From assembly GCA_031216915.1 (NCBI GenBank), contig CM062297.1, positions 180,072,350-180,136,349 of the forward strand: a stretch of 64,000 bases of DNA, read 5' to 3'. The position numbers and the translations under genes were made by a program. Shown here piece by piece: positions 22,030-30,665 of the stretch. This stretch comes from Pictodentalium vernedei. Taxonomy: Eukaryota; Mollusca; Scaphopoda; Dentaliida; Dentaliidae. Position 1 is the stretch's first letter. Each line of letters opens with the position of its first letter. The notes below the pieces were generated by a model. The model searched no databases. It worked only from the letters and a program-made list of their open reading frames with translations, and was not told the DNA's origin.

Positions 22030-22499
22030 TTAGCACTTTCCGGTCATTAGCCCCTCCTCCCATTTCCCTTTAAGGCAAGTGGGAGAAGCTGGTGATGACT
22101 GGAAGGTCCTAGTTAGGACTAGTGAAGGCAGGCCTTGAAAATTCTTGAATTTGGCTGTTGTAGGGCCTTGATAAATGCTGAAATATGTCAAGAGGCAGCC
22201 TTGAATAGCCTTGAGTTTATCAGTCCTCGTCTGCGGGAACACTGCTAACCATGCATTTCCATGTGGCTTGCACATGCTGGAAAAAAATTTATTCTACGAG
22301 TAGAATTAAGAATGAATACTGATTCATGGAAGTTCTCAAGGAGAGATTTTTGTGAATATTTGTCTGTTGGTGCTTTCATTATTGAAAATGACAAAGAATG
22401 AATGTTATTCTTAAACATTCATCCAACGTAACTACCATATCCTACCAGTGCTGTTTAAAAAAATACAGAATATTTTTTATTATTTGTTCAGTTTCTCTG

Positions 22500-22920
22500 T
22501 AAAATATAGCTTAGGCCTAAAAAAATTAAAAATCTGTTTCTCAGACCCTCCCGCATGGTCCTTTTGGCTGCCGCATGCTCTCTTTTTGTAACAAATGTAA
22601 ACTTAAACAAAAAAAACAAAAAAATTAAATGATTCATGTCTGATATTTTACCCAAGTTAATAAAATTGATAAATTTGCCCCTTGAGTGCAAGAAGGCTTT
22701 GCAATGCTATTGCAAAGCCTTCTTGCTCTCAAGGGACGAAATCCACCACCACCCATTCTATTCTGTAGATTATGAGGCCTAAACCATAAACCAAGAACAT
22801 TAACTTTTGATGGCAAAGAAATAATTACAGAATAAAAAATAAAATAAAAAAACGCTCGCCCGCATGAAACTTTACAAGTAATGGCCTGAGAAACAGAAGA
22901 TCTACATTGTGTGGCTTCAT
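22500..22920. mobile_element. Family G element, copy G1
   Basis: One end reads GGCCTAAAAAAATTAAAAAT, then CTGTTTCTCAGACCCTCC. The other reads GGCCTGAGAAACAGAAGATC, then TACATTGTG. The centre is a palindrome, CCTTGAGTGCAAGAAGGC, TTTGCAATGC and the complement, flanked by CATCAAAAGTTAATGT-type words. It is non-coding. Other copies are at 25509, 25970, 37800, 42400 (split) and 62231. Confidence 0.75.
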
Positions 22921-23130
22921 GACCTCTCATTCAAACAAGCTCATCAAGCTTGTTCCATTGATGGGGTCATATGCTGAGTTTTTGAAGGATTTAATAAAAA
23001 TTCTCAGCAATTTGTCAGACTCTCTTTTCAAATGCCATCCAGTAGTGATGTTAGAAATAGTGTTGTCTTTGTTATAAACAAAGTTCAGAGGTTATCAATT
23101 GCAGTCACTTGGTTGTGTTTGATGCCCAAC
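22921..23130. other. Fragment with B/C-like hairpin
   Basis: ATGACCTCTCATTCAAACAA, GCTCATCAAGCTTGTTCC and ATTGATGGGGTCAT form a diverged copy of the B/C palindromic core without the TTAA ends. Confidence 0.5.
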
Positions 23131-23580
23131 TTTAGAGCATTGGACATTAAACCAAAAGGTTTGTGGTTCAATCTGATCTGAGCCATCTGCGCTGGTTCCT
23201 TGGGCAAGACACTTAACTCTTAACCTGCTGAGTATTTCTTAATTTTTTTTATCAAAATCTAGTCATGGCTGCTAGAAGCAGCCATGACTAGATTTGATGA
23301 AAAATTCTTTAAAGGTTGATTCAAGTAATCACTAGTCAAAAGTCGGTAAAATTTGTAGGTGACAGTTTGGTTAAATGTCATCAAATTGTACTTATTTTAG
23401 TGGCAAGAGATTTCCTGTCCTGGGCAGGAATATCCGCCAACACCATCCAAGGAGGCAATCTTGATGGTCAAGGGGCATGGTGGCACTGAGTACTAAGCAT
23501 GCCGAATGTCAATGATGCACTTGCCTTCAACCACTGCTAACTCTACTTGTGCCAGGTTCATAAGTTGGAGAGTTTGACAG
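23131..23580 (+). repeat. Decayed SINE
   Basis: TTGGTTCCTTGGGCAAGACA-like sequence at about 23198-23218 follows a weak B box (GTGGTTCAATCTGATC). The later body (GGCACTGAGTACTAAGCATG, TGATGCACTTGCCTTCAACC) matches the order of the intact SINE at 40630. A hairpin (AGTCATGGCTGCTAGAAGCA, about 23262-23295) has been inserted or has arisen inside. Confidence 0.5.
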
Positions 23581-23631
23581 GTGTCCCCCCACCCCAAACC
23601 CAGAAATAAACAATCTTTCATTGTTTCATTT

Positions 23632-23840
23632 GCAGAATGAGGTCCCCAGACGGAGAATTGCTGATGTTATCCCATACAGTGGGCCAATTTATCCCCTGAG
23701 TACCTCTTTTTGTTTAGGCTTGAGCCCTTGATTCAGATTGAGACTCACAGAGGGTAAATTTAGTGATGCTACCCTGCTGTGCAGGGTAGCATCACGAAAT
23801 TCACCCTCTGGGGACCTCATTCTGTAGATGACAGTCTGCA
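23632..23840. mobile_element. Family N palindromic MITE, copy N1
   Basis: The outer arms TTGCAGAATGAGGTCCCCAG and ACCTCATTCTGTAGATGA are complementary. The inner palindrome is GTGATGCTACCCTGCTG and its complement, followed by AAATTCACCCTCTGGGGACC. The second copy is at 37293-37497. Confidence 0.7.
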
Positions 23841-24124
23841 TATTTCCAGGCTTGTGCCCCCCTCTGATGGGTGGTTATCTGAGTATTCCAGTTACCCCCT
23901 CTCATAAAACTCTCTGACACAGTGCTACCCTTGTTGCAGAAAGTGTTACCCCCTCTCATAAAACTGTCTGACACAGTGCCCCCCTTGTTGCAGAAAGTAT
24001 CATTAAACCACAATAAAGAAACAAACAGCCAAATCAATTGTACAGCCAATAGGCCCAAAGTATAATAGTCATGTTTCTGGAAAAAAAAAAATCCTCATTC
24101 TTTCTGGATATTGATGTCTTTCAG

Positions 24125-24310
24125 GTGTAATGAATGTTGGTGATGTGGCAAGTGTTGTATGTGGTAGTGATGTAACAGTTGGGGATATGTTTGGTCTACA
24201 TAAAGTCATGAAGAGAAGCAATAGAGAAGAATTACCAGAGAACCCTTTTGTTGAGCAAAAGGGTTCTCTGAGGCGTAAGAAGCGTGACACTTCAACTTAT
24301 AGATTCAGAG
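24125..24310 (+). CDS. ABCA-type transporter, exon e, with RRKKR basic site
   Basis: The acceptor is TCTTTCAG and the donor GTACAG at 24311. The phase is 1 in and 1 out, joining exactly to exons d and f. It codes for VMNVGDVASVVCGSDVTVGD, where the VVCG motif matches the RIVCG position of ABCA1-type domains. A hydrophilic stretch then ends in RRKKRD. This basic run (24271-24285) fits the furin consensus R-X-K/R-R and lies in a variable, exposed region. Directly before it the DNA holds a perfect 15-base inverted repeat (24236-24270). The exon identity is well supported. Cleavage at the basic site is inference. Confidence 0.85.
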
Positions 24311-24350
24311 GTACAGTTCTACGTATTTCTTGTATATTTATGGAACCCAC

Positions 24351-24607
24351 TTAACCCTTTACCCAACGTAACGGCCAAAACTGGCCAGCGTTATTCACAA
24401 AAATCACCAATTAATTTTCATTATTTTTTCATTTTTTGTCTCAAAAACATAGGTTATGACCCCTCCCCTCATTGGAACGAGCTCGACAAGCTCGTTCCAA
24501 TGAGGAGTCATAACCTATGTTTTTGAGACAAAAAATGAAAAAAATTAGTTATTCAAGAATTTTGTTTGCAAGTGTTTGTCTGCTTTTCAGGTTAGGTAAA
24601 GGGTTAA
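24351..24607. mobile_element. Family C piggyBac-like MITE, copy C4
   Basis: It is bounded by TTAACCCTTTACCCAACGTA and GGTAAAGGGTTAA. The core is AAACATAGGTTATGACCCCT, CATTGGAACGAGCTCGACAA and the complement. It starts 40 bases after the donor of exon e. Confidence 0.88.
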
Positions 24608-24608
24608 T

Positions 24609-25260
24609 TAGATTTCTCATAATTGAATAACCCTGCTAATGGAATAAAACTTTCAAACACAAAACCATTTACCAAACCTTCAGTAGCAATTTGGGCTGTT
24701 AATTGCATACAATTTCTAGAGGAAAAGTCTGTTATTTATTATTATTTATTTATTGGTGTTTAAGGTCACATATTTATGCACAATGGCTAATCATGACCGT
24801 GACAGTTTTACGGGTGGAGGAAGGCGGAGTACCCAGAGAGAACCACCGCGCAACGGCGAGCAACTGTCAGCTCCCCAACATACTAACTCCACACAAGCAG
24901 GGTTAGCATTGGTTGATGACAAGTGCACCATCGACGTGCAGTATGCCTTAGTACACAACGCCACCGTGTCCCCACGCAGGCAGTGGAGATGAAGTGTCTT
25001 GCCCAAGGACACAACGTGGCAGGTGGACCGAGGACCTCTCGGCTTGCAGCCTGCACCTCCACCTACTGAGCCACCGTGCTCCCAGGAAAAGTCTGTTAAC
25101 TAAATAACAAATATGGTAATACGTCGAGAAAAAACCCTGATAATCTCTGAATTCCCATTGTCTGTTGACCTATTTAGCCTCAATACAGGCAGTTAGTCTG
25201 TTACGTTTTGTTTGACAGAGCTCCATGCAGCTCTCTTTGATTCTAATCTATTAGTTATAT
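24609..25260 (+). mobile_element. Family A MITE copy A7, interrupted by a SINE
   Basis: The left part (ATTGAATAACCCTGCTAATG, then CAAACACAAAACCATTTACC) runs to about 24734. The right part resumes at 25099 with ACTAAATAACAAATATGG and reaches half of the core palindrome (TTTGACAGAGCTCCATGCAG) near 25210. The remainder is lost. The interruption is the SINE at 24735-25083. Confidence 0.75.
24735..25083 (-). mobile_element. tRNA-derived SINE, minus strand
   Basis: It has the same structure as 9137-9490. The 3' end is AACACCAATAAATAAATAAT on the minus strand, and CTTGGGCAAGACACTTCATC is present. The tRNA-like head GCACGGTGGCTCAGTAGGTG has a damaged B box. A 15-bp target duplication AGGAAAAGTCTGTTA (24720-24734 and 25084-25098) is perfect. 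Confidence 0.9.
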
Positions 25261-25508
25261 GATCACTCACAAAAAAATTTCCAGCACATTGCAAACTGCA
25301 GTATAATATTTGGCACCCATCATAATTTGTTTTCATAGAACAGAGGTGAAGTGTGTGTACACATGTTCTATTTATAGCTGTTACATCCATGTAATTTGAT
25401 TTTTCAAGGTCTCTGACGATACATGTGCTGTGAGAGGTTTATTGGAAGCCTAATCATGCTTTATTTAAAATTCTACAAAGTTTTAACCTAATAATGTCCT
25501 ATTATTGC

Positions 25509-26372
25509 TAAGATAGGGACTAAGAAAGTTAAAAATATGTTTCTCAGGCCCTCCTGCATGGTCCTTTTGGCTGCCACATGCTCTCTTTTTATAACCAATG
25601 CAAAGTAAAAAAATAAAAATTCAATGGCTTGTGTCTGATATTTTACCCAAGTTAATAAAATTGATAAATTTGTCCCTTGAGTTCAACAAGGCTTTGTAAT
25701 GCTTAAGCATTTTAAAGCCTCCTTGCAGTCAAGGTATAAAATACACCACCACCCATGCTATTCTGTAGATTATGAGGCCTAAAACATAAAAGAAACCAAG
25801 AACATGAACTTTTGATGGCAAAGAAATAATTACAAAAATGAAAAATGAAATGAAAAACTGCCTTCCAACGTGCAATTTTACAAAAAAATGGCTTGAGAAA
25901 CAGAAGATCTACTTTGTGGGGCCTATTAGACATTGAAAAGCCTAATAGCTCTCTGAGGATTTTAGACATTAAGGCCACACAAAGTAGATCATCTGTTTCT
26001 CCAGCCTTTTGTGTAAAATTGAACGTGGATGGGCATTTTTTTATTTTTGTAATTATTTCTTTGCCATCAAAAGTTCATGTTCTTGGTTTGTTTTATGTTT
26101 GAGGCCTCATAATCTACAGAATAGCATGGGTGGTGGTGTATTTCGTCCCTTGAATGCAGGAAGGCTTTGCAATGCTATGGCATTGCAAAGCCTTGTTGCA
26201 CTCAAGGGACAAATTTATCAATTTTATTAACTTGGGTAAAATATCCAACATAAACCATTTTATCTTTATTTTGTAAAGTTTGCATTGGTTATAAAAAGAG
26301 AGCAGGCAGCAGCCAAAGGACCATACTGGATCTGAGAAACAGATTTTTTTTTAGGCCTAAACTATATTTATT
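25509..26372. mobile_element. Two family G elements in head-to-head inverted arrangement
   Basis: G2 (25509-25930) and G3 (about 25970-26372) are inverted copies. They face each other across a 40-bp spacer that itself holds the small repeat TTAGACATT. Each has its own central palindrome (CCTTGAGTTCAACAAGGC and CCTTGAATGCAGGAAGGC type). The pair ends about 117 bases before exon f. The transcript could form a very long hairpin. Confidence 0.75.
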
Positions 26373-26489
26373 ATTTATTATTAACATAAACCAATTCTTG
26401 TTGGTTGTTATTAAAAATATGACAGCCTTGATTAGCTTTTTGTGTTGATCGAACAGGTGTCACAGCATATATTTTTTTTATATTTTCAG

Positions 26490-26629
26490 ATAACTTCTGT
26501 GTGCAATTGATGGTGGACATACATGAAATGGAAAATGGAAAAGTGATATGGACATTTCTGAAGCCTTTATTACTTGGTAAAATTCCCTTCGCTCCAGATA
26601 ACAGTGTTACTAGAAAGATAATGAATGAG
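26490..26629 (+). CDS. ABCA-type transporter, exon f
   Basis: The acceptor is TATTTTCAG. The donor is GTTTGT, which is weaker than usual. The phase is 1 in and 0 out. The peptide NFCVQLMVDIHEMENGKVIW, then TFLKPLLLGKIPFAPDN, is the strongest family match in the window. ABCA1-type proteins share a C-x-x-L segment, an I-W-x-x-L-K-P-L-L-x-G-K-I core, and a P-D/N then T-R-x-x-M motif at the same spacing. It belongs to the first extracellular domain. The cysteine probably forms a disulphide by family analogy. Confidence 0.93.
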
Positions 26630-26761
26630 GTTTGTACAGTCACTGTTATACAATCTGTATTGGGTACTCTGAATATTCAAAACACAATTTGATTTGATAT
26701 GCATATTCAAATTGAATTCAAGTAAAAATTGGAGAGCCAAATATGGTATTTTTGAACATGG

Positions 26762-27012
26762 TTAACCCTTTACCCAACAAGAAAAGCAGATGACACTAGC
26801 AAATAAAATTCTTGAATAACTATTTTTATTAATTTTTTGCATCAAAAATATAGCTTATGACCCCTCATTGGAACGAGCTCAATAACCTTGTTCCACTGAG
26901 GGGTCATAAGCTATGTTTTTGATGCCAAAAATGAAAATAATAATGGAAATTGGATAGTAATTTTTGTGAATAGTACTGGCCTGTTTTGGCCATTATCTTG
27001 GCTAAAGGTTTA
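26762..27012. mobile_element. Family C piggyBac-like MITE, copy C5
   Basis: The left end is TTAACCCTTTACCCAACAAG. The right end is decayed (GGCTAAAGGTTTA). The core is TATAGCTTATGACCCCTCAT, TGGAACGAGCTCAATAACC and the near complement. Confidence 0.8.
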
Positions 27013-27694
27013 TCAAAAGTAGTGCAGAAGGTCTTGCATTTTTTAGCTATAGTCTTGACTAACTAATAGTATTCCAACTACATCCTTAAGGCATGCCTTC
27101 AATGAAGGCATGCCTTGATGAAGCAGTTGGAATATTTTATCACCCACGATTTTTGCCATCACAATTGGAACAAATCAGGTCTTCACCTCCCCCCCCCCAC
27201 CCCATCTTTGCAATACCTCTTCCCTCAATATACCGCATATTCAATGTTCAACATCAGTTTGTTTCAAAATTTTGGGGGTACATATTCGAGTCAGTATGCG
27301 ATTTGAGTGGAAATTCTATATTTGCTGGGCCCCAAACCTATAGTCCCTGTTATTATAAAATGAAAGTATATGTATGCCAGATGGATGTTGATGAAATGTG
27401 AGAATTATTTTGTTGATGATAGGGGGTGGAGGGCATGGGGGGGGGGGGGGGGGGGTAGAGATTTGGTTACCTCAAACAGTATGTGAGACACAGTTTTTCT
27501 ATATTGAAACATGACATATTCTGCATTAAAATTGCCATGATTTAATTGTGGGAACTCCTCCTTGGAAAATCATTAAAGGTGTTAAAAACCCTGAAAATTA
27601 ACCCAAAACATGACCAGTGGTGTGACATATTCACTGAGTCACTAAGAATACATTTTCTTGTTTCCTACAAACTTGTAGAAATAAATATGTAACC
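27013..27694. other. Intron with hairpin, C-run and long G-run
   Basis: GCATGCCTTCAATGAAGGCATGC is a tight hairpin at about 27093-27116, in a context (AACTACATCCTTAAG / TTGATGAAGCAGTTGG) that recurs at 40366-40425. A poly-C tract lies near 27190. A run of about 20 G bases at 27437-27455 could form a quadruplex or be an assembly-sensitive point. There is no gene. Confidence 0.5.
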
Positions 27695-28212
27695 AGCTGC
27701 AGTACTTGGAGAGTGGATTGTACAGTACGAGGAGAGTGTATTATCACTAAATCACCTGCAGAGTGGAGACCCCACCCAGCAATAATTGCACTTTTTTGCA
27801 AATCATAACAAGCACAAGCAAAGTTTCAGCCAATGGACCTCCGGGTTAAACCCGGAGGTCCATTGCCAGAAACATTGCTTGTGTTTTTAGTCGATATATA
27901 CAAAATTTAAAAGTTATAGTCTGGGTGAAAACTCCACTCCACGGGTGATTTAGTTACAATCCACTCTCCACATACTGTAACTAAATCTTTGGAGTGGAGT
28001 TATCACCCAAAGTATCTCTTTCAAATTCTGTACATTATGGACAAAAAACACAAGCAATGTTTCAGCCAATGGACTTCTGAGTTTAACCCAGAGGTCCATT
28101 GGCTGGAACTTCACTTGTGATTGTTATGCTTTACAACAAATTTGCAATTATTGATTTGGTAGAATTTCCACTCTGTAGTTGATTTAGTGATAATACACTC
28201 TCCACACACTGT
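27695..28212. mobile_element. Two tandem family H MITEs (H2, H3)
   Basis: Each copy has the GCAGAGTGGA and TCCACTCT arms. Each also has the palindromic core AGCCAATGGACCTCCGGG (perfect in H2, eroded in H3). They abut at about 27965-27980, sharing a CTCCACATACTGTAACTAAA boundary. A solitary family A core (TTGTTTGACAGAGTTCACTT) follows at 28215-28258. Confidence 0.75.
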
Positions 28213-28258
28213 ATATCTTGTTTGACAGAGTTCACTTAGCTCTCTCAAACAAGATATT

Positions 28259-28750
28259 GTTGGTTAAATTTGCAACTGTAGTATAGGAAATTTCTACTGC
28301 TGAAAACATTAGTTTGGGGTCGTCTCACTTTGCTGGTCGCTATTGTTTTGGGAAAATGTGTGAAGATTAGGTAGATCAAAGGGATAAGTATTATAGTCGG
28401 TTTCCAGTAAGTTTGTTCATTTAACGCAGGTTGACTTTATTACTGACAGGCAACCGGGGAGATGAGGCTAACCAAATTAACCCACAGGAGCTAAAAATTT
28501 AAAGGAAGACTTTTAATAACTCTTTTTTGATCGACCCTTTTCGCCCCCTCAAAAAATATAAATGAATATATTTTTGAAGGGGGCGAAGAGGGTCAATCTT
28601 AAAATAGTTATCATTAGTTATAATTAACCAACAGGTACTTGACAAAGGATGGAATCTCGGAAAAATGACATTTGATAATAATTTTAAATATGAGGATCGG
28701 TCAGAAAATAGTTATCAAATGTCATTTGCCAACATTCCTTTATAAGCAGT
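28259..28750. other. Intron or flank with two hairpins
   Basis: One hairpin is TTCGCCCCCTCAAAAAATAT and its complement around 28546-28590. The other pairs AATGACATTTGATAATAA with ATAGTTATCAAATGTCATT (about 28665-28725). Neither belongs to a family I see elsewhere in the window. They flank the end of the FLYWCH-like frame. Confidence 0.5.
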
Positions 28751-29149
28751 TTAATATTTTCCCTCACTTCCTTTCTGTCTCCCCCTCCCCCTCCCTCCCT
28801 CTCCCATATACCCCACCTCTTGTATCTGATATGTATACTTACTTCCAATTTCTTCTTGGTAGATAGACGAAACTGTATTCGATCCTTCTTTCATTTTAAT
28901 TTTTAGCTTGGCTAAATACGCATCTACTGCTACTTGTTCAATATCTGCTTCATGGTTATGGTGGTTGTTGTAGGTCATTACAATGTCATTCATTGTGTTG
29001 ATGGTCCCTCCATAGCCTGCCTGGCAGCATCGCCAATGTGTCCGTTCATTGTTTCTAGACTTTATTCTGTATTTGAACCCTTCAAATATCAGATGTTGTC
29101 CACCATGATTGTTGGGAATAAAATTAACATTCACTTGAGCGTTAGCCAT
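28751..29149 (-). CDS. Small protein with FLYWCH-like zinc-finger pattern
   Basis: This 132-residue open frame on the minus strand begins MANAQVNVNFIPNNHGGQHL. Residues about 19-70 read in the order expected of a FLYWCH finger: F at IFEGF, then Y in KYRIK, W-x-C in THWRCC, and H-x-H in NNHHNHEAD. The usual second cysteine is not obvious, since a GYGGT stretch occupies its place, so metal binding may be lost. FLYWCH domains occur in chromatin proteins and as DNA-binding parts of MULE-type transposons. The tail is Gly/Arg-rich (GEGGRGRGR) and comes from a purine-rich tract. It lies antisense inside the ABCA intron and could be an expressed small gene, a retained first exon or a transposon remnant. 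Confidence 0.5.
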   Translation of the reverse strand: MANAQVNVNFIPNNHGGQHLIFEGFKYRIKSRNNERTHWRCCQAGYGGTINTMNDIVMTYNNHHNHEADIEQVAVDAYLAKLKIKMKEGSNTVSSIYQEEIGSKYTYQIQEVGYMGEGGRGRGRQKGSEGKY

Positions 29150-29164
29150 GTCGAAGTGAGGATG

Positions 29165-29440
29165 CTAAATAATGCTGCATATTTATACACTGAAAATTCA
29201 GCGAGTACATAAAAAAGAACTCACTTTGAAATAAACTTTGGTCCTTTTAAAAACTGAAAATTCACCGAGTACAAAAAAGAACTCATTTTAAAATAACATC
29301 AGTCCTTATAAAAGTAGTTAGTAAAATAAACCTCGGTCTTTGTAAAAATAGTTAGTTAAAAAAACCTCAGTCATTGTAAATGGAGTTAGTAATATAAACT
29401 CGGCCTATGTAAAAGGAGTTGGTGTGATGAGTGTCAATGC
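29165..29440. repeat. Short degenerate tandem repeat upstream of the FLYWCH-like frame
   Basis: Words such as GAAAATTCACCGAGTACA (twice, about 29190 and 29250), AAAAAAGAACTCA and TAGTTAGTAAAATAAACCTC recur at roughly 35-60 base spacing. They sit just 5' of the minus-strand frame. They could be promoter-proximal repeats or transposon subterminal repeats. No target duplication was found. Confidence 0.5.
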
Positions 29441-29567
29441 AAAATCACAACACCCGTGATCATCCATCAAAACAGACAAACTTGTATGAAACAAACTATA
29501 GTTTGTTTTCTTTGCATTCTAGCTGTTAATTACCTTCAGTCGACCGGCAAAATGAGACTAACCCATT

Positions 29568-29768
29568 AGTATTTTACACAGTAACCAATGGCCCAAACAT
29601 AGCTGGTGCTAACTTTAAATTATCCAGGGCCAAACACAAATTTTGCCCCCCAATCCCCAAAATTTGCATCAGAAACCGAAAATTTAATGTCCTATGTGGC
29701 CCTCCATACATTTGACAACTGCGCATGCGCAGTGTCCAGAAAGTGACGAAATTGCCGCCAAATATCAT
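29568..29768 (+). repeat. DIRS-1 left inverted terminal repeat
   Basis: It starts TTTTACACAGTAACCAATGG and contains GCCAAACACAAATTTTGCCC and the self-complementary word TGCGCATGCGCA. Its complement is at the right end, 36262-36450. Confidence 0.85.
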
Positions 29769-30665
29769 TCCTTGTTTGGCCCTCTGTCAGATAACAATAG
29801 ACTGACTTTTGTGCTTTTAAATCTCTGTTTTGATGATGCCAGACACGGATCAAAGATAATTATGGTGGATCAGAGGATAGAATAGAACCATGCAAGGAAG
29901 AAACAGTGTTTTTTTATGTTCAGGGCTGTAACTTTATAATTTTTGAACAAAATTATTTTTAGTTACCCATTTTCATGGTATTGCCTGAATTATCATTCTT
30001 CCGAATGATTAAGCTACTGTTTGTTAAGTGTTCCTTCCCTATCCTTCTCTGAAGCCCTCCTGTTAAACTCCCAGGCTTTTTGGTGTTTTTATTGAAATTT
30101 TTTTATATGAAAATTTCTTGGGAGTTCAACTTTTACAGAATGTTTATTCTCTTTATCCCCATGGTTACGTCCTCACCCTAGGAGTGTTTAGGCATTTGTA
30201 GTCATGCATCATCCATCCGATGTATTGCATTCTCTTCTGAGGAAAACCTTGCTTTGCATCAGATAGTGTCACATCGGTTACTGACTTCGGGCCTTAATTT
30301 TTGGAAGCCTGGAGTCTTGTTTTTGTTTTTTTGTGGCGTTGTTTACATTGACAACGCTTCCTTTACATGTAATTTTCCTCTGAATAATTCATGTTAGGAT
30401 AAGTGTAAGATACATTTTTTATTCCGATAATGTACTCTTAATTTTTGGCAGTGTAAACATTTTTTGGTCCACACTTGGGCTCTATCGGGATCCATTTGGG
30501 CTCGGGGTTCCCATTGGGAACTTGGGCTCAAATCAAAATTTAAAAAAAAAAAAATTTTTTTTATTTTTTCAAATCATTGTTTCATTGATTGTTTAATGTA
30601 TCTTTTTCAGTATATTGGGAGTTAAGTGCGAGAACTGTTGACTTTCATATTTTTCTATAATAACA

